Part shown: positions 43,859-53,279 of the stretch, one piece after another
Position numbering within the stretch: the stretch's first letter is position 1
Layout of the letters: every line of letters begins with the position of its first letter
NCBI RefSeq assembly: GCF_048571125.1
Contig: NZ_CP182343.1
Span: 1,860,001-1,924,000 of the forward strand
DNA: 64,000 bases
From: Arcobacter siniprincipis
Lineage (GTDB): Bacteria > Campylobacterota > Campylobacteria > Campylobacterales > Arcobacteraceae
Direction: 5' to 3'
Translations under genes and position numbers: made by a program
The notes under the pieces: model-generated
What the model saw: only the letters and a program-made list of their open reading frames with translations
Told to the model about the DNA's origin: nothing
Databases searched by the model: none

Positions 43859-44338
43859 TTAATAATTTTTTTCCAAGCTATTAAATATCTCATTTATTTG
43901 ATTTATATCTTTGTGTTCATCAGTCATATAAATAATTTCAAAATTGTCTCCAAAAGACTCTTTTGTCCAATTTGCACTTCCGAAAACTGCTGTACTTTTA
44001 TCAAACAATGCCAGCTTTAAATGATTCTTTTTCTCTAATACTTTGTATTTAATACCACTATTTTTCACTAAATTATTGATTTTATCACTTTTCTTAAATT
44101 TAGATTTATCTAAGTACAAGTTTATAACAACTCCTCTTTTTGAAGCTTTATTTAAGCTATTTATAAGCTTTTTATACGACAAATTATACATAGAAATATC
44201 TATCGAACTCTTAGAATTATCTATTAATGAGATAATTTTTTCACTTGATATTTTTGCATCTTTAGGCAAAAAATAAATTTTACTACTAGCAAAACTAGAA
44301 GAAAAAAGAAGAAATAAAACTAAAAATATCTTACTCAT
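43859..44338 (-). CDS. Phospholipase-D-like nuclease, exported
   Basis: A 159-residue protein with a signal peptide (SKIFLVLFLLFSSSFAS) and a single HKD motif (HLKLALFDKSTAVFGSANW). This matches the Nuc family of exported endonucleases, which work as dimers. I place the start at the ATG at 44338, which has a GAGG ribosome site and gives a proper signal; upstream codons belong to the overlapping thioesterase gene. It overlaps that gene by 8 bases. Confidence 0.8.
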   Translation of the reverse strand: MSKIFLVLFLLFSSSFASSKIYFLPKDAKISSEKIISLIDNSKSSIDISMYNLSYKKLINSLNKASKRGVVINLYLDKSKFKKSDKINNLVKNSGIKYKVLEKKNHLKLALFDKSTAVFGSANWTKESFGDNFEIIYMTDEHKDINQINEIFNSLEKNY

Positions 44339-44699
44339 TTTTAAATACCTCATACATTTCATTTGGAATTTTTGATGGCTTTTTATTTTTTAAATATACA
44401 ACTTTTACATTCATTTCAAATATGATTTTTTCATCTCTTATTATCTCTTGATGTAAAACTAATGATGCAGATTTTTGTTCAATAAGTTTAGTTTTAACAA
44501 AAAGCTCATCTCCAAAAACTGCTGAACTTATGTAATTAGCTTCAAGTGATTTTACAACAAAATATTCCGTTTCCTGATGAGGAGTCAAACCCTTTTTAAA
44601 AAACAACTCACTTCTAGCTCTTTCACAAAAGCTTAAATAATTTGAGTGATAAACAACCCCACCACAATCCGTATCTTCATAATAAACTCGTATTTTCAA
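44331..44699 (-). CDS. ybgC: YbgC/FadM-type acyl-CoA thioesterase
   Basis: A 122-residue hot-dog thioesterase with the signature YYEDTDCGGVVYHSNYLSFCERARSE (catalytic Asp in the DTD). The start is a TTG at 44699, supported by AAGGAAG upstream. It is often next to tol-pal genes, which are not here. It hydrolyses acyl-CoA or acyl-ACP esters; substrate not determined. Confidence 0.9.
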   Translation of the reverse strand: MKIRVYYEDTDCGGVVYHSNYLSFCERARSELFFKKGLTPHQETEYFVVKSLEANYISSAVFGDELFVKTKLIEQKSASLVLHQEIIRDEKIIFEMNVKVVYLKNKKPSKIPNEMYEVFKNE

Positions 44700-44731
44700 T
44701 TTTACTTCCTTATTTTATTTTCATGCTCTAT

Positions 44732-46444
44732 TTACTTTTTCTCATCTTTTTCATGAAGTTCTTTGATTGTTTCATAATCATTTTTTCTAAAGTAAGTTAA
44801 GATATCAATTACATCTTCTCTTGTTCTTCCAAGACCTAGTAAAGTTTCTGCCCCTAGTCTTAGAGCTCCTTCAGAAGATACTGGCATTGCCCAAGATACT
44901 CCATGTTTGACTAATAAGTCTCTTGTTTTCATACTTTTTGTTCTTGAAAGTATACGTAAATATGGATATTCATTTCTAATATGCGAAATAATTTTTACTG
45001 TTGTATGGTGATTTTCGATTGTAAGAATAACTGCTTTTGCATTTTCTAAGCCTATCCTTGTAATAAAGTCTAAATCACTCAACTCCCCATAATATACAGC
45101 TCTTCCCTCTTTTTCACCTATTTCGACTCTTTTTGCATCTATATCAAAAGCCACAAAAGGTATATTTGCATAATCAAGCATAGTAGCAGTTAATCTTCCA
45201 ACTTCTCCATATCCTGCGATAATCACACCTTCCCACTCTGTTTTAGGCACATATGCTGATTTTATTTTTATAGGAGATGTATCAAATTTAAGTGCAAGTT
45301 TTTCACTTAAATTTACAAGAAGAGGAGTTAAAAGCATACTAATAGAGATAATTGTAATACTTGCTACAAAAAGTTCATCACTTATTCCCCCAACTGCTTT
45401 CATTGCACCAAATACTACAAAGCCAAACTCTCCACTTTGTGCTAAGAGAAAGGATACTGATATCGCAGTTGATTTTTTATATCCCATAAAAACCATAAAA
45501 GCAAAAAGTGCTACAATCTTTATTGACATAATAACAACTAAATGTTGTAGTAAAATTAAAGGTTTATCAACCATAGCTTCTAAATCTATAGACATACCAA
45601 CAGCAACAAAAAACATAGCCATAAGTAACCCTTTATAAGGCTCCACATATGCTCTAATTTGATAATGATATTTAGAATTTGATAAAATCATACCCATAAT
45701 AAATGCCCCAAGTGACATAGAAAGACCAGAATGTTCCATAGCCCAAGCTGCAAATACTACAGCTGTTATCACAAAAAAGAAAAAAGCATCTTTATTTTGA
45801 TGTTTTGCCAAATAATCTAATAATTTTGGTACAACATATTTACCAAATAAAGTTAAAGCAACAATTGAACCAATCGCAATCAATACTTCTATCCAAATTG
45901 ACTCACTTGATGATACTTGATTAACTGCTACAATAGGAACTAAGGCTAAAAGAGGAACCACTGCTAAATCTTGCATCAGTAAGATAGAAAAACTAGTTTG
46001 CCCTTCTGGAGTGTGAGTTATCCCTTTGTCTTGTAATATTTGCATTACAAAAGCTGTTGAGGAAAGAGCAAATGTAGGAGCAATAAGTAAAGCTATTTGC
46101 CAAGACTTTGCGTAAAAAATAGAATATAAGAATATAAAAAAAGCTGAAAATAATATTTGTGCACTTCCTAATCCAAAAACCTCTTTTCTCATACTCCAAA
46201 GTTTTTTAGGTTGCATTTCTAAACCAATGACAAAAAGTAAAAGCACTACACCAAATTCTGCGATATTACGAACAGATCCTACTTCTTTTGTCAAAATTGG
46301 TCCAGGAGAAAATGGTCCAACAATTATACCAGCTATTAATAGACCTAAAATACTACCAAGCCCTAGTCTTTTGGATAGAGTTACTAAAATTGCAACTATA
46401 GTAAAAAGATATAGAAGAGAGCTTAATAAATGACCATTTGACAT
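44732..46444 (-). CDS. Kef-type cation/proton antiporter with TrkA-N domain
   Basis: A 570-residue CPA2 antiporter with 12 or so helices (LGLLIAGIIVGPFSPGP, ALSSTAFVMQILQDKG) followed by a RCK/TrkA-N nucleotide-binding domain (IIAGYGEVGRLTATMLDYA, FVAFDID). Members exchange K+ or Na+ for protons and respond to thiols or NAD. The exact ion is not clear. It is divergent from the alcohol dehydrogenase. Confidence 0.88.
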   Translation of the reverse strand: MSNGHLLSSLLYLFTIVAILVTLSKRLGLGSILGLLIAGIIVGPFSPGPILTKEVGSVRNIAEFGVVLLLFVIGLEMQPKKLWSMRKEVFGLGSAQILFSAFFIFLYSIFYAKSWQIALLIAPTFALSSTAFVMQILQDKGITHTPEGQTSFSILLMQDLAVVPLLALVPIVAVNQVSSSESIWIEVLIAIGSIVALTLFGKYVVPKLLDYLAKHQNKDAFFFFVITAVVFAAWAMEHSGLSMSLGAFIMGMILSNSKYHYQIRAYVEPYKGLLMAMFFVAVGMSIDLEAMVDKPLILLQHLVVIMSIKIVALFAFMVFMGYKKSTAISVSFLLAQSGEFGFVVFGAMKAVGGISDELFVASITIISISMLLTPLLVNLSEKLALKFDTSPIKIKSAYVPKTEWEGVIIAGYGEVGRLTATMLDYANIPFVAFDIDAKRVEIGEKEGRAVYYGELSDLDFITRIGLENAKAVILTIENHHTTVKIISHIRNEYPYLRILSRTKSMKTRDLLVKHGVSWAMPVSSEGALRLGAETLLGLGRTREDVIDILTYFRKNDYETIKELHEKDEKK

Positions 46445-46528
46445 TAATTTCCTTATTAAAATTTTTATTTTTTTTCTTATTTAATATTTAGGTATTGTAT
46501 TATAAATAAAGTTTCTTCAACTTTAAAA

Positions 46529-46578
46529 TATATTCTTATTATATACATATATTTTAGTCATGATATAATAAGAATATA
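46529..46578. promoter_or_regulatory. 16-bp inverted repeat upstream of the iron alcohol dehydrogenase
   Basis: Arms at 46529-46544 and 46563-46578 (TATATTCTTATTATAT-like, exact apart from the outermost base) flank an 18-base spacer. The right arm overlaps a TATAAT-type box of the plus-strand gene, and AGGAGA follows. An operator or an RNA hairpin in the leader are both possible. Confidence 0.45.
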
Positions 46579-46597
46579 ATTTTTTATAGGAGATTTT

Positions 46598-47746
46598 ATG
46601 GAAGACTTTAGTTATTGCAATCCTACTCAAGTTGAGTTTGGCAAAGATAAAGAAAAAAATATTGGTGAATATATTATTTCAAATAATGTTAAAAAAGTAT
46701 TAATATGTTATGGAAGTGAACGAATAAAAAAAGATGGTTTATTTGACCTAGTAGTAATTAGTTTAAAAGAAAATGGTATTGAGTATATTGATTTTAGAGG
46801 AATTATTAGTAACCCAACTTTATCAAAAGTAAAAGAAGGAATAAAAATTACTAAAGATAATTCTATTGATGGTATTTTGGCTATTGGGGGAGGTTCTGTT
46901 CTTGATAGTGCTAAAGCCATCGCAGCAGGAGCTTTTTATGATGGAGATGTTTGGGATTTTTTTATAAAAAAAGAAGTTATTAAAAAGGCTTTACCTGTAT
47001 TTGATATTATGACATTAGCAGCAACGGGTAGTGAAATGAACTGTTTTGCTGTGATTACAAATGAAGAGACAAAAGAAAAGTATTCAATTTTTTCTTCACA
47101 TGTTTACCCAAAAGTATCAGTTATAAATCCATTACTTATGCAATCAATTTCAAAAGAATACTTAGTATATTCAGCAGCTGATATCATAGCTCATAGTATA
47201 GAAGGATATTTTACTGCAAGTGCTCAACCAGCTTTTTTAAATAGACAAATAGAATCTATAATTAAAACAGTTATTGATACAACAGAAGTTTTAATAAACA
47301 ATCCAAAAGATTATGATACAAGAGGGGAATTTGCTTGGGCAGCAACTAATGCATTAAATGGTACTACTTTTTTAGGAACAGCGGGATATACTTTTCCTAA
47401 TCACATGATTGAGCATACTTTATCTGCACTTCATAATGTGCCTCATGGAGCAGGATTGTCTGTTGTTATGCCAGCATGGATGAAATGGTATTATAAAAGA
47501 AATGAAAACCAATTTACTAGATTTGCAAAAGAAATTTTTGGTTTATCAACTGCAATTGAAGGCATCGAAGCCTTAGAAAATTGGTTTAATAAAATTGGAA
47601 CTCCTACCAAATTAAGTCAACTAAATATTAAAGAATCTGATTTAGAGAAAATCATAGAAAACACTAATAAAAGTGCAGAACATTTTGGCCTTGGCGATAT
47701 TTATACAAAAGAAGCATTAAATAAAATAATGTCTACTGCATTATAA
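46598..47746 (+). CDS. Iron-containing alcohol dehydrogenase (YqhD/BDH type)
   Basis: The 382-residue protein has the NAD(P) loop AIGGGSVLDSAKAIA and iron-ligand residues in SAADIIAHSIEG and FPNHMIEHTLSALHNVPHG (Asp, His, His, His). The close match of the WDFF region with butanol-dehydrogenase-like enzymes suggests a broad aldehyde reductase, NADPH-linked. AGGAGA precedes the ATG. It stands alone and is divergent from the antiporter; a weak hairpin (47754-47775) follows its stop. Confidence 0.9.
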   Translation: MEDFSYCNPTQVEFGKDKEKNIGEYIISNNVKKVLICYGSERIKKDGLFDLVVISLKENGIEYIDFRGIISNPTLSKVKEGIKITKDNSIDGILAIGGGSVLDSAKAIAAGAFYDGDVWDFFIKKEVIKKALPVFDIMTLAATGSEMNCFAVITNEETKEKYSIFSSHVYPKVSVINPLLMQSISKEYLVYSAADIIAHSIEGYFTASAQPAFLNRQIESIIKTVIDTTEVLINNPKDYDTRGEFAWAATNALNGTTFLGTAGYTFPNHMIEHTLSALHNVPHGAGLSVVMPAWMKWYYKRNENQFTRFAKEIFGLSTAIEGIEALENWFNKIGTPTKLSQLNIKESDLEKIIENTNKSAEHFGLGDIYTKEALNKIMSTAL

Positions 47747-47837
47747 AAAAGGGGGAAGGGATAATATTCCTTTCCAAAATTTTCACCTAAATACTTTTAA
47801 TTAAATTGAGTTTATAATTTATTTGAGTCAGAATAGA

Positions 47838-48041
47838 CTATAAGTCTAACTTTATAGTGTTGTCTTTTAAGATTTTATATTTAATGCTATTTTCGTGTAG
47901 TACATTAATGATTTTTTTTACTTCATCCATAAGTGAATTAATATCAGTTTTAAAGTAATTACTGATTTGGAAACATTCTTTTGCGTAGCTGTATTTATAA
48001 ATGTCACAGTCTAAAAATTCTAAGATTTTTTTGTCTAACAT
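47838..48041 (-). CDS. Small conserved-looking hypothetical protein
   Basis: A 67-residue soluble protein (MLDKKILEFLDCDIYKYSY...) with AAGGAG in good position before the ATG at 48041, which is the main reason to accept it. I do not recognise any domain; it has two Cys and a mixed helix/strand pattern. It is isolated between an alcohol dehydrogenase and a chemoreceptor on the opposite side. Confidence 0.6.
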   Translation of the reverse strand: MLDKKILEFLDCDIYKYSYAKECFQISNYFKTDINSLMDEVKKIINVLHENSIKYKILKDNTIKLDL

Positions 48042-48209
48042 GAATAACTCCTTTTTTGATTTTTTACTATTTAATTTTAATACAATAACAAAAAGAAAGC
48101 AAATTTTTTAATTAATTTTCAAGATATATTTTGATTTTTATATTTATATTCTGTTAATAATATAGCAAATAAGTAGAAGTTATGTATAAAGTATTATATT
48201 TTTTACATA

Positions 48210-48260
48210 ATTTAACCTTTTTTGATTTTATAAAACTTATAATAATCAAAAAGGTTAAAT
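48210..48260 (-). terminator. Long hairpin after the CZB chemoreceptor
   Basis: Arms 48210-48227 (ATTTAACC, six T, GATT) and 48244-48260 (AATC, five A, GGTTAAAT) pair with one bulge, and the loop contains a further TTATA/TATAA pair, giving about 22 pairs. It follows the chemoreceptor stop at 48275. The remaining stretch 48042-48209 contains only AT-rich sequence and a weak 7-bp repeat. Confidence 0.65.
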
Positions 48261-48274
48261 ATTATTTTTTAAGT

Positions 48275-50818
48275 CTAATTGTTTTTACAATTTTCTTCTC
48301 TTATAGTATTAAGAGATTCAAATACTATATTAATATTATTTTCTACTGATTCAGTTACTTCGAAAATCTCATCATTAGATGCACCTCTAGCATATAAGTC
48401 TACTGTTTTTTGTACAAGTTCATGAACATGTTTATGCGCTTCTTTTAAATTAGCCCAATCTTTCGTCTGATTAAAAGAGGTATCTTCATGTTCATCAATC
48501 CATTTTCCAAGATTACATTCATGATGGGTTTTAACTTTAAAATCATTACCTTTTCTACACTCTGAAAAATTAATATTTTTAAATACCAAATGGTCAGATT
48601 TTAATTTATTTACATCAAAAATAAGGTTTTCATCACAAATCCTTTTACTGGCATTTTTGTCAAAACTAGTTCTATTAATAGCATTTTGTAATTGTGAAGC
48701 AAGGTCTGATGTCACTTTTGACATCTCATTTATTGATGTTGCTAAAGCTGCATTTTGTTGTGTTGCTTGATCTAAAGAGTTAACAGTATCACTTATTTGA
48801 CTCATAGCTGATTCTTGCTCTTTTGTTGCAGTTGCTACATCTTCAATAAGTTCTATTGTATAAGTTATGCTCTCATTTAATTGATTATAACCAGTAATCA
48901 TTTGATTTGAAATATCTTTACTTTGACTTGCTTTTAAAGTTGCATCTTCCACTAAAGTTTTTATCTCTTTTGCTGCTTCTGCACTTCTTGAAGCTAAGTT
49001 TCTAACCTCTTGAGCAACTACTGCAAAGCCTTTTCCTGCTTCACCCGCAGTTGCTGCTTCTACTGCTGCATTTAGACTTAAAATATTTGTTTGAAAAGCT
49101 ATTTGATCAATTATAGAAATTGATTCATTAATCGCACTTACTTTAGAACTTAACTCTTCCATTGCTGCAGCTGTTTTAAAAGCAAGTTGTTTTCCATTCT
49201 CATTTGATTCACTTACATTTTTTGTATATTGTGACATTTTAGTTGCTGTTTCACTACTGCTTTGAATAGTTGAAGATATCTCTTGAATAGCAGCTGCTGT
49301 TTCTTCTAAAGAAGCTGCTTGTTCATTTGAAGAAGTACTAAGTTTACTTGATGCACTTGATAATTCAAAAGCACTTGATGTTAATTTATTATTTGCATTA
49401 TCAATTAAACACATTACTTCATTGATTGTTGATTGAGTTACTTTTATTCCATCAAAAATAGAACTAAGAGTTCCTGTTAGTTTTACATCTGGTATTTTTG
49501 CATCATAATTAGCATGTGAAAGATTAATCAAAACATCAGAAACCATCAATAAATTAGTTTGAAATACACCAATCATTGAATTCACTTCAGCTACAAGCTT
49601 ATTAACTGATGTTGAGTGAGCTTTTGTTAATACTCTTTCATTCAATAAACCTCTATTAACTTTTTCGATGATTAAATTAGTTTCATCAATTACTTTAATA
49701 TCAAGTTTATTACCCCTATCTAAATCGTCTAAGTAGTTATTGAAACTAGTTACAACACTTCCAATTTCATCATTTGATTTAACTTCTATTCTTGTTGTTT
49801 CATTTGTAGTATGATTAACTAAACTATCAATAGAATTTTTTAAATTACTTATAGGAGAAAGAACAGTATATCTCAAAGTAAAATAACTTCCTATCATTGA
49901 TAAAAATAAAGAAATAAACAATAAAATTAAAGCTTGCCAAATAATATCAGAAGCTCCATCTATTGATACATTAACTACATCATGTTTTCTACCAAGTAAA
50001 GCTATTCCTAAATCTTTGCCTTTGAAATCCTTTATTTGACTAAAAGTATAAAAATACTTTGAGTCATCATAATAACCATTTTTAAGAAGTTTGTTAAAAT
50101 CTATATTTTTAGAATCTTTATAAAATTCTTCATTTAAGAATTTTTGAGAAACTATGTAATTACTTATTTTTTGTAATTTCGAAGTATCTGCAACTGCTAA
50201 TTTTGAGTCCATAAGTAAAATAAAAGCATCACCATTTTTATCAAAAGCTTTTGCAACAGAGTTAATTCCCTGCATAAATTCTAATGAACCAACATGTTCA
50301 TTATCTTTTGTAAAAATAGGAACAACAGATCTTATGCTTAGACCAGCTTTCCCTACTTCTAAAGTATTTACAACTTTTTTATTTTTATTTACTTCGACAA
50401 CACTATCTCTAAAAGAAGATAAGTCGTCTCCAAATTTATTTGGAACCCAAGATCTTACAAAAGATTTATTATCTTTTGTATGAATATGTACCTTTATATT
50501 TTTAAAAGGTGTTGATTCTTTCATCTTTTTTGATAGACTTGATAAGGCACTTATTGCTAATTCTCGATTATTATCAATAAGTGACTGTTGAATCATAGAA
50601 TCATTTGCTATTGATATCGCATTTGAAATACCAACTTCTAACTTTCCTTCAATTTTTAAATCAGAGGTTTGTCTCAAATCACTTATGGTCGTATTAAGTA
50701 CATCATCTTTTATAGAGTTTTTCTTTATATTCAAGATGAAGAAACTAATACTAATCATAATAATAGCTAATCCAATCGTCATAAATAAGAATTTTTTTGA
50801 AATTGTCAACTTATTCAT
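48275..50818 (-). CDS. Chemoreceptor with C-terminal zinc-binding (CZB) domain
   Basis: An 847-residue methyl-accepting protein. Helix 1 (about 10-27) and helix 2 (about 290-312) enclose a large extracellular Cache-like domain, followed by HAMP, the coiled coil with tip QIAFQTNILSLNAAVEAA, and a C-terminal CZB domain with DHLVFKN, HHECNLGKWIDE and HKHVHE (zinc ligands His, Cys, His, His). CZB modules sense zinc or oxidants such as hypochlorous acid. AAAGGA precedes the ATG. The ligand of the Cache domain is unknown. Confidence 0.92.
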   Translation of the reverse strand: MNKLTISKKFLFMTIGLAIIMISISFFILNIKKNSIKDDVLNTTISDLRQTSDLKIEGKLEVGISNAISIANDSMIQQSLIDNNRELAISALSSLSKKMKESTPFKNIKVHIHTKDNKSFVRSWVPNKFGDDLSSFRDSVVEVNKNKKVVNTLEVGKAGLSIRSVVPIFTKDNEHVGSLEFMQGINSVAKAFDKNGDAFILLMDSKLAVADTSKLQKISNYIVSQKFLNEEFYKDSKNIDFNKLLKNGYYDDSKYFYTFSQIKDFKGKDLGIALLGRKHDVVNVSIDGASDIIWQALILLFISLFLSMIGSYFTLRYTVLSPISNLKNSIDSLVNHTTNETTRIEVKSNDEIGSVVTSFNNYLDDLDRGNKLDIKVIDETNLIIEKVNRGLLNERVLTKAHSTSVNKLVAEVNSMIGVFQTNLLMVSDVLINLSHANYDAKIPDVKLTGTLSSIFDGIKVTQSTINEVMCLIDNANNKLTSSAFELSSASSKLSTSSNEQAASLEETAAAIQEISSTIQSSSETATKMSQYTKNVSESNENGKQLAFKTAAAMEELSSKVSAINESISIIDQIAFQTNILSLNAAVEAATAGEAGKGFAVVAQEVRNLASRSAEAAKEIKTLVEDATLKASQSKDISNQMITGYNQLNESITYTIELIEDVATATKEQESAMSQISDTVNSLDQATQQNAALATSINEMSKVTSDLASQLQNAINRTSFDKNASKRICDENLIFDVNKLKSDHLVFKNINFSECRKGNDFKVKTHHECNLGKWIDEHEDTSFNQTKDWANLKEAHKHVHELVQKTVDLYARGASNDEIFEVTESVENNINIVFESLNTIREENCKNN

Positions 50819-50953
50819 TATTATACTTCCTTTAAAAAATTATTTATTTGGATTGTACACTTTTTAATAATAATTATTACTTATAATACTAACTAATAAT
50901 TTTAATTTTTTTAATTCTTTTTAATTTTTTTTCAATAATAATCTCTTATATTA

Positions 50954-51973
50954 TTATCCCATTGGATATAAAATATCACTTTGAATTGTTTTGATTTCTT
51001 CTAAAGTATTATTATCTAAAACAATATCTAATGCTTTTAAGGAATCATCTAATTGTACTAGTTCTCTTGCACCTATAATAGTTGAAGCGACAAAATCATG
51101 TTGTTTTGACCAAGCAACTGCAAGTGTTACTGGACTCATACCAAGTTTTTTTGCTAAATCCATATATTTAGCTGTTGCTGCCATAGTTTTATCATTTACA
51201 AATCTATTTGCCATTGCTTGTACTCTTTTATTCTTATTTTGAATATATGAAGAGAATCTAGCACCTTCAGGGTAAAATCCTGCATTATACTTACCACTTA
51301 GAACTCCACCAGCCATTGGAGAATATGGAAGTAAAGAGATTTGTTCTTTTCTACAAATTGTGCTAAGTTCATCTAAAAATCTTGGATTTAGAAGAGAAAA
51401 ATTATTTTGAATTGATTCAAATCTAGTTAAATTATTATACTTTGAAGCTTCATTTGCTTTTGTTAAACCATAGGCACTATCATTTGAAGTTCCTATATAT
51501 CTTACTTTTCCTTCTTTAACTAACTCGTCAAAAGCCTTTAAAGACTCTTCAATAGGTACAATAGTATCTGGCCAATGCATTTGATAAAGATCTATATAAT
51601 CAGTTTGAAGTCTTTTTAAACTTCCCTCTATTGCTTTTTTAATATGAAAAGAATCAATTGCTGTTAAACCATGTCTTGTAGGTGGGACAAACCAACCAGA
51701 AGCTGCTCCTGCAACTTTTGAAGCTAAGATAACAGAATCCCTAGGTTTTGTTTTTAACCATTCCCCTACTATCTCTTCAGTTAATCCACCTAAATCAGCG
51801 GTTGGTGGCACAGGATATATTTCTGCTGTATCAAAAAAGTTTATTCCTCTTTCATAAGCTTTATCCATGATTTTAAAAGCTTCTTCTTTATTAGTAGTTG
51901 TACCAAAAGTCATAGTTCCTAAACAAATATCAGTTACTCTAAGTCCTGTTTTTCCAATGTATTTATAATTCAT
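50954..51973 (-). CDS. Aldo/keto reductase, Tas-like
   Basis: A 339-residue (beta-alpha)8 barrel NADPH oxidoreductase. It shows GLGTMTFG-like LGTMTFGTTTN, FDTAEIYPVPP (catalytic Asp/Tyr), SLKRLQTDYIDLYQMHWPD (Lys/His region) and a cofactor site ATIIGARELVQLD. The opening residues and the AEIYPVPP motif match the Tas group of E. coli. Function beyond carbonyl reduction unknown. Confidence 0.9.
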   Translation of the reverse strand: MNYKYIGKTGLRVTDICLGTMTFGTTTNKEEAFKIMDKAYERGINFFDTAEIYPVPPTADLGGLTEEIVGEWLKTKPRDSVILASKVAGAASGWFVPPTRHGLTAIDSFHIKKAIEGSLKRLQTDYIDLYQMHWPDTIVPIEESLKAFDELVKEGKVRYIGTSNDSAYGLTKANEASKYNNLTRFESIQNNFSLLNPRFLDELSTICRKEQISLLPYSPMAGGVLSGKYNAGFYPEGARFSSYIQNKNKRVQAMANRFVNDKTMAATAKYMDLAKKLGMSPVTLAVAWSKQHDFVASTIIGARELVQLDDSLKALDIVLDNNTLEEIKTIQSDILYPMG

Positions 51974-52020
51974 AGTAATACCTTTTAAAATTTTAAACTA
52001 TTATATTACCATTAAAATTA

Positions 52021-52992
52021 CTATTCCATTATGCATATCTCATTTTTAACAATATCTTTGATGGTATTTATCGCTACAATGCCTACAACACAAGTAGTAC
52101 AAACAATGAAAAAATATGATAAATAATAATAAATAATCTCTTTGTTTATAGAATAAAGTAACAATGTAGAAATTGTCATAGAAGCAAGAGGAAAAGTAAA
52201 TGCCCACCATGAGATAAAAAACTTTATTTTTAAAAAATTTTTATACATAAAAAAAAGTAATAAAGTAAAAAATAGTCCTAAATTGAATAATACAATAGAA
52301 AAGACATCTAAACTACTAGTCAATTTATAATAGGCTAAAAATCCTACACTAGGAGGAGCTATAAGTATAAAAAGTGTTGGCATAAACTTCTGAGTAAATT
52401 TGTCATGAAAAATGATTCTATTTAGTATTATAGAAAACATGATTATCCAGAAAAAAATCCCAATAGAGAAAAAATACATTAAAACATTTTCACTAAGAAA
52501 ATCAATTCCTGCAATAGGAATTACTAAATTTCCAATAATAGGGATAAACCAAGCTGGACTTGAGTGTTTTATATTTAAAGGTGTATTTATCCAAAACTTG
52601 AAAGTATAAAATGTAAAAAATAGTTGTAAAACTGTTCCAATAGTAAATAAACTATGTGAAACTTGAATATTAAAAGGTTTAAATAACATAGATACAAGAA
52701 TAAAAGATATAGAAATAGCTGTAAAAAAGTTTATTCTAGTGGGATGTGAAAATTCTGCTTTAACTTCTTCATCATATTTCATCATTTTTATAAAATATAT
52801 AATTAATATTATAAAAAAAATTATAATTGTAAAAAATGAAAATATTTCATAAAATATTTTGTTTATTCCTAAAACTTCATTTGCTTTGCTATAAACTAAA
52901 CTTAGTCCCGATAAACCCATAATAATGGCAAACATTGTTACAGGAAAAGACTTCAATCTGTTTGGAACAAATTTTATAGTTTCATTATCCAT
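52021..52992 (-). CDS. SLAC1/TehA family anion channel-like membrane protein
   Basis: A 323-residue protein with ten predicted helices in the TehA/SLAC1 pattern (MGLSGLSLVYSKA near the start; FWINTPLNIKHSSPAWFIPIIGNLV in the middle; FFISWWAFTFPLASMTIS near the end). Members move small anions or are linked to tellurite resistance. No soluble domain. The substrate is undetermined. Divergent from the following small gene. Confidence 0.85.
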   Translation of the reverse strand: MDNETIKFVPNRLKSFPVTMFAIIMGLSGLSLVYSKANEVLGINKIFYEIFSFFTIIIFFIILIIYFIKMMKYDEEVKAEFSHPTRINFFTAISISFILVSMLFKPFNIQVSHSLFTIGTVLQLFFTFYTFKFWINTPLNIKHSSPAWFIPIIGNLVIPIAGIDFLSENVLMYFFSIGIFFWIIMFSIILNRIIFHDKFTQKFMPTLFILIAPPSVGFLAYYKLTSSLDVFSIVLFNLGLFFTLLLFFMYKNFLKIKFFISWWAFTFPLASMTISTLLLYSINKEIIYYYLSYFFIVCTTCVVGIVAINTIKDIVKNEICIME

Positions 52993-53023
52993 TTTTAGCT
53001 ACCCTTCTTTTTAAGGAATGATT

Positions 53024-53236
53024 ATGGCAAAGAAAAAAGAGATTATAGATTTTCGAAATAAAGATATAACTTATAATATAGAAGGTATAAAATACAAAGT
53101 TTTACTTCTAAATAAAGCTAATATGAATGTTGAATTATCTTGTTTTGAAAAAGAAAAACTTACACAAAATAAAACAATCCCTTTCGCTCATCTTCCAAAA
53201 TCTATTAAGTCCTTAATAAAACCAAATAATAAATAA
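53024..53236 (+). CDS. Small basic hypothetical protein
   Basis: A 70-residue basic, soluble protein starting MAKKKEIIDFRNKDI. AAGGA (53013-53017) lies 6 bases before the second ATG at 53024, so I took that start instead of the first ATG. I recognise no domain. It is a lone plus-strand gene upstream of the cob locus and convergent with cobS. Confidence 0.55.
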   Translation: MAKKKEIIDFRNKDITYNIEGIKYKVLLLNKANMNVELSCFEKEKLTQNKTIPFAHLPKSIKSLIKPNNK

Positions 53237-53279
53237 TTATAATATAATTATAAGATAATTACAAGGTTATTACAAATAG

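Noticed and set aside
46445..46528. Possible small gene between the antiporter and alcohol dehydrogenase
   Set aside because: Only promoter-like and repeat sequence is seen; no reading frame with a start signal.
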